In this document: positions 8,236 to 8,985 of the stretch, one piece after another
Position numbering within the stretch: position 1 is the first letter of the stretch
Layout of the letters: the number at the start of each line of letters is the position of its first letter
Source: Clostridium sp. CAG:567
GTDB lineage: Bacteria; Bacillota; Clostridia; TANB77; CAG-508
NCBI GenBank assembly: GCA_000437855.1
Contig: FR902197.1
Span: forward strand, 1-8,985
DNA: 8,985 nucleotides
Direction of reading: 5' to 3'
Program-made: the position numbers and the translations under genes
The notes under the pieces: generated by a model
What the model saw: the letters and a program-made list of their open reading frames with translations, nothing else
Databases searched by the model: none
What the model was told of the DNA's origin: nothing

Positions 8236-8949
8236 ATGATTATTTTAAGTAAAAAAAGATTTGGTATAATAACTACAATTTTATTAATTTCTTTATTTGT
8301 TTTTGTTTTTCAAGTTGCTAGTTCAAAACAAACTGTTCAAACTGTTTCTCTTCCTGTTTCTAACAAAGTAATCGTTCTAGATGCTGGTCATGGAAAGCCT
8401 GATGAGGGGGCTCAGTCTAGTAATGGCACTACTGAAGCTGAAACAAATTTAAAAATTACATTAAAAGTTCAAAGTTTGTTAGAGCAATCTGGTGCAACTG
8501 TTGTTTTAACTCGTAGCGACGAAAATGCTATTTATGATTTAGATAAAACTACTTTAAGGCAAAAGAAAATTTCTGATATTCATAATAGAGTTAAAATTGG
8601 TAATGAGAGTTCTGCTGACATTTTTGTTTCTATTCATTTAAACAAAATTTCTCAGCAACAATATTATGGTTGGCAATGTTTTTATAAACAAAACGATGAA
8701 AAAAGCACTGCTTTAGCTAAGAGTTTACAAGAAAATTTGAATGATTCTATTCAAAAAGAAAATAAAAGAGTTTCTATGAAGCTTGATAATGTTTATATTA
8801 TCAAACATGTTGAAATTCCAATATCTATTGTAGAATGTGGTTTTTTATCTAACCCAGAAGAAGAAACACAACTTTTAAGTGATGATTATCAGAATAGGTT
8901 AGCATGGGGAATTTATAATGGAATTATGGATTATTTTTATAACAATTAA
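8236..8949 (+). CDS. cwlD: N-acetylmuramoyl-L-alanine amidase, CwlD-like (Amidase_3)
   Basis: Zinc amidase that removes the stem peptide from N-acetylmuramic acid. In spore formers CwlD does this in the cortex, allowing PdaA to form muramic-delta-lactam, the mark recognised by germination lytic enzymes. Seen: 237 residues, the same length as B. subtilis CwlD as I recall it; a short basic N-terminus and hydrophobic segment at about 9-28 (signal peptide or anchor, directing it across the membrane); then the Amidase_3 domain from about 45. Expected zinc ligands are His52 (LDAGHG), Glu67 and His134 (SIHLN); the expected catalytic glutamate is Glu200 (VECGFLSN). The LRQKKISDIHNRVKIGN segment (107-123) also matches the CwlD pattern. 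The gene is complete, divergent from the glucan synthase, and followed immediately by a terminator, so it is probably monocistronic. A vegetative amidase of the same fold is possible but less likely. Confidence 0.9.
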   Translation: MIILSKKRFGIITTILLISLFVFVFQVASSKQTVQTVSLPVSNKVIVLDAGHGKPDEGAQSSNGTTEAETNLKITLKVQSLLEQSGATVVLTRSDENAIYDLDKTTLRQKKISDIHNRVKIGNESSADIFVSIHLNKISQQQYYGWQCFYKQNDEKSTALAKSLQENLNDSIQKENKRVSMKLDNVYIIKHVEIPISIVECGFLSNPEEETQLLSDDYQNRLAWGIYNGIMDYFYNN

Positions 8950-8980
8950 AACTCTCTCTTAAATAAGAGAGAGTTTTAAT
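8945..8980 (+). terminator. Intrinsic terminator after cwlD, probably bidirectional
   Basis: A perfect 16-bp inverted repeat (arms 8945-8960 and 8965-8980) closes on a 4-base AAAT loop. The core of the stem is ACTCTCTCTT paired with AAGAGAGAGT, flanked by A and T runs that give a short T tract on either strand. The TAA stop codon of cwlD (8947-8949) lies inside the left arm. The symmetry means it could also stop transcription arriving from the right. Confidence 0.85.
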
Positions 8981-8985
8981 ATGCT

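Overview
The window is very AT-rich (roughly 25-30% G+C by eye). It carries one giant gene on the minus strand, one small complete gene on the plus strand, and a 178-bp divergent intergenic region between them. The AT-rich codon use, AAGGAG-type Shine-Dalgarno sequence and cwlD-type cortex amidase point to a low-GC, endospore-forming Firmicute (Clostridia-like). That assignment is an inference from gene content and composition; no marker gene is present to name the organism.

Positions 8057 down to 1 (minus strand) are one uninterrupted reading frame of about 2,685 codons that runs off the left edge. It encodes a cyclic beta-1,2-glucan synthase of the NdvB/Cgs family. From the N-terminus it has a cytosolic N-terminal region of about 385 residues, two membrane segments, a GT84 glycosyltransferase domain, four more membrane segments, a GH189-type cyclisation domain (the 'glycoamylase-like' domain), a beta-sandwich module and linker, and a GH94 phosphorylase-like module. 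Hallmark motifs of all three catalytic domains lie in the same frame. By analogy with characterised Cgs proteins, GT84 elongates a linear beta-1,2-glucan, GH189 closes it into a ring by transglycosylation, and the GH94 part controls chain length. Only the last few dozen residues seem to be missing, because of the window edge.

Positions 8058-8235 hold the divergent promoters. The minus-strand gene has a TTGAGA-17-TATAAT promoter whose -10 box abuts the Shine-Dalgarno sequence, which predicts an unusually short mRNA leader. The plus-strand gene has a weaker TTGAAG-17-CATAAT candidate. A 9-bp direct repeat lies between the two promoters.

Positions 8236-8949 (plus strand) encode a 237-residue CwlD-like N-acetylmuramoyl-L-alanine amidase, which in spore formers acts in cortex muramic-delta-lactam formation. 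It ends in a perfect 16-bp inverted repeat that looks like an intrinsic terminator. I see no RNA gene, mobile element or CRISPR array. Nothing in the sequence links the two genes functionally beyond their shared intergenic region. The most notable aspect is a full-length cyclic glucan synthase, best known from Gram-negative periplasmic glucan synthesis, in what looks like a single-membrane spore former with no exporter gene in view.
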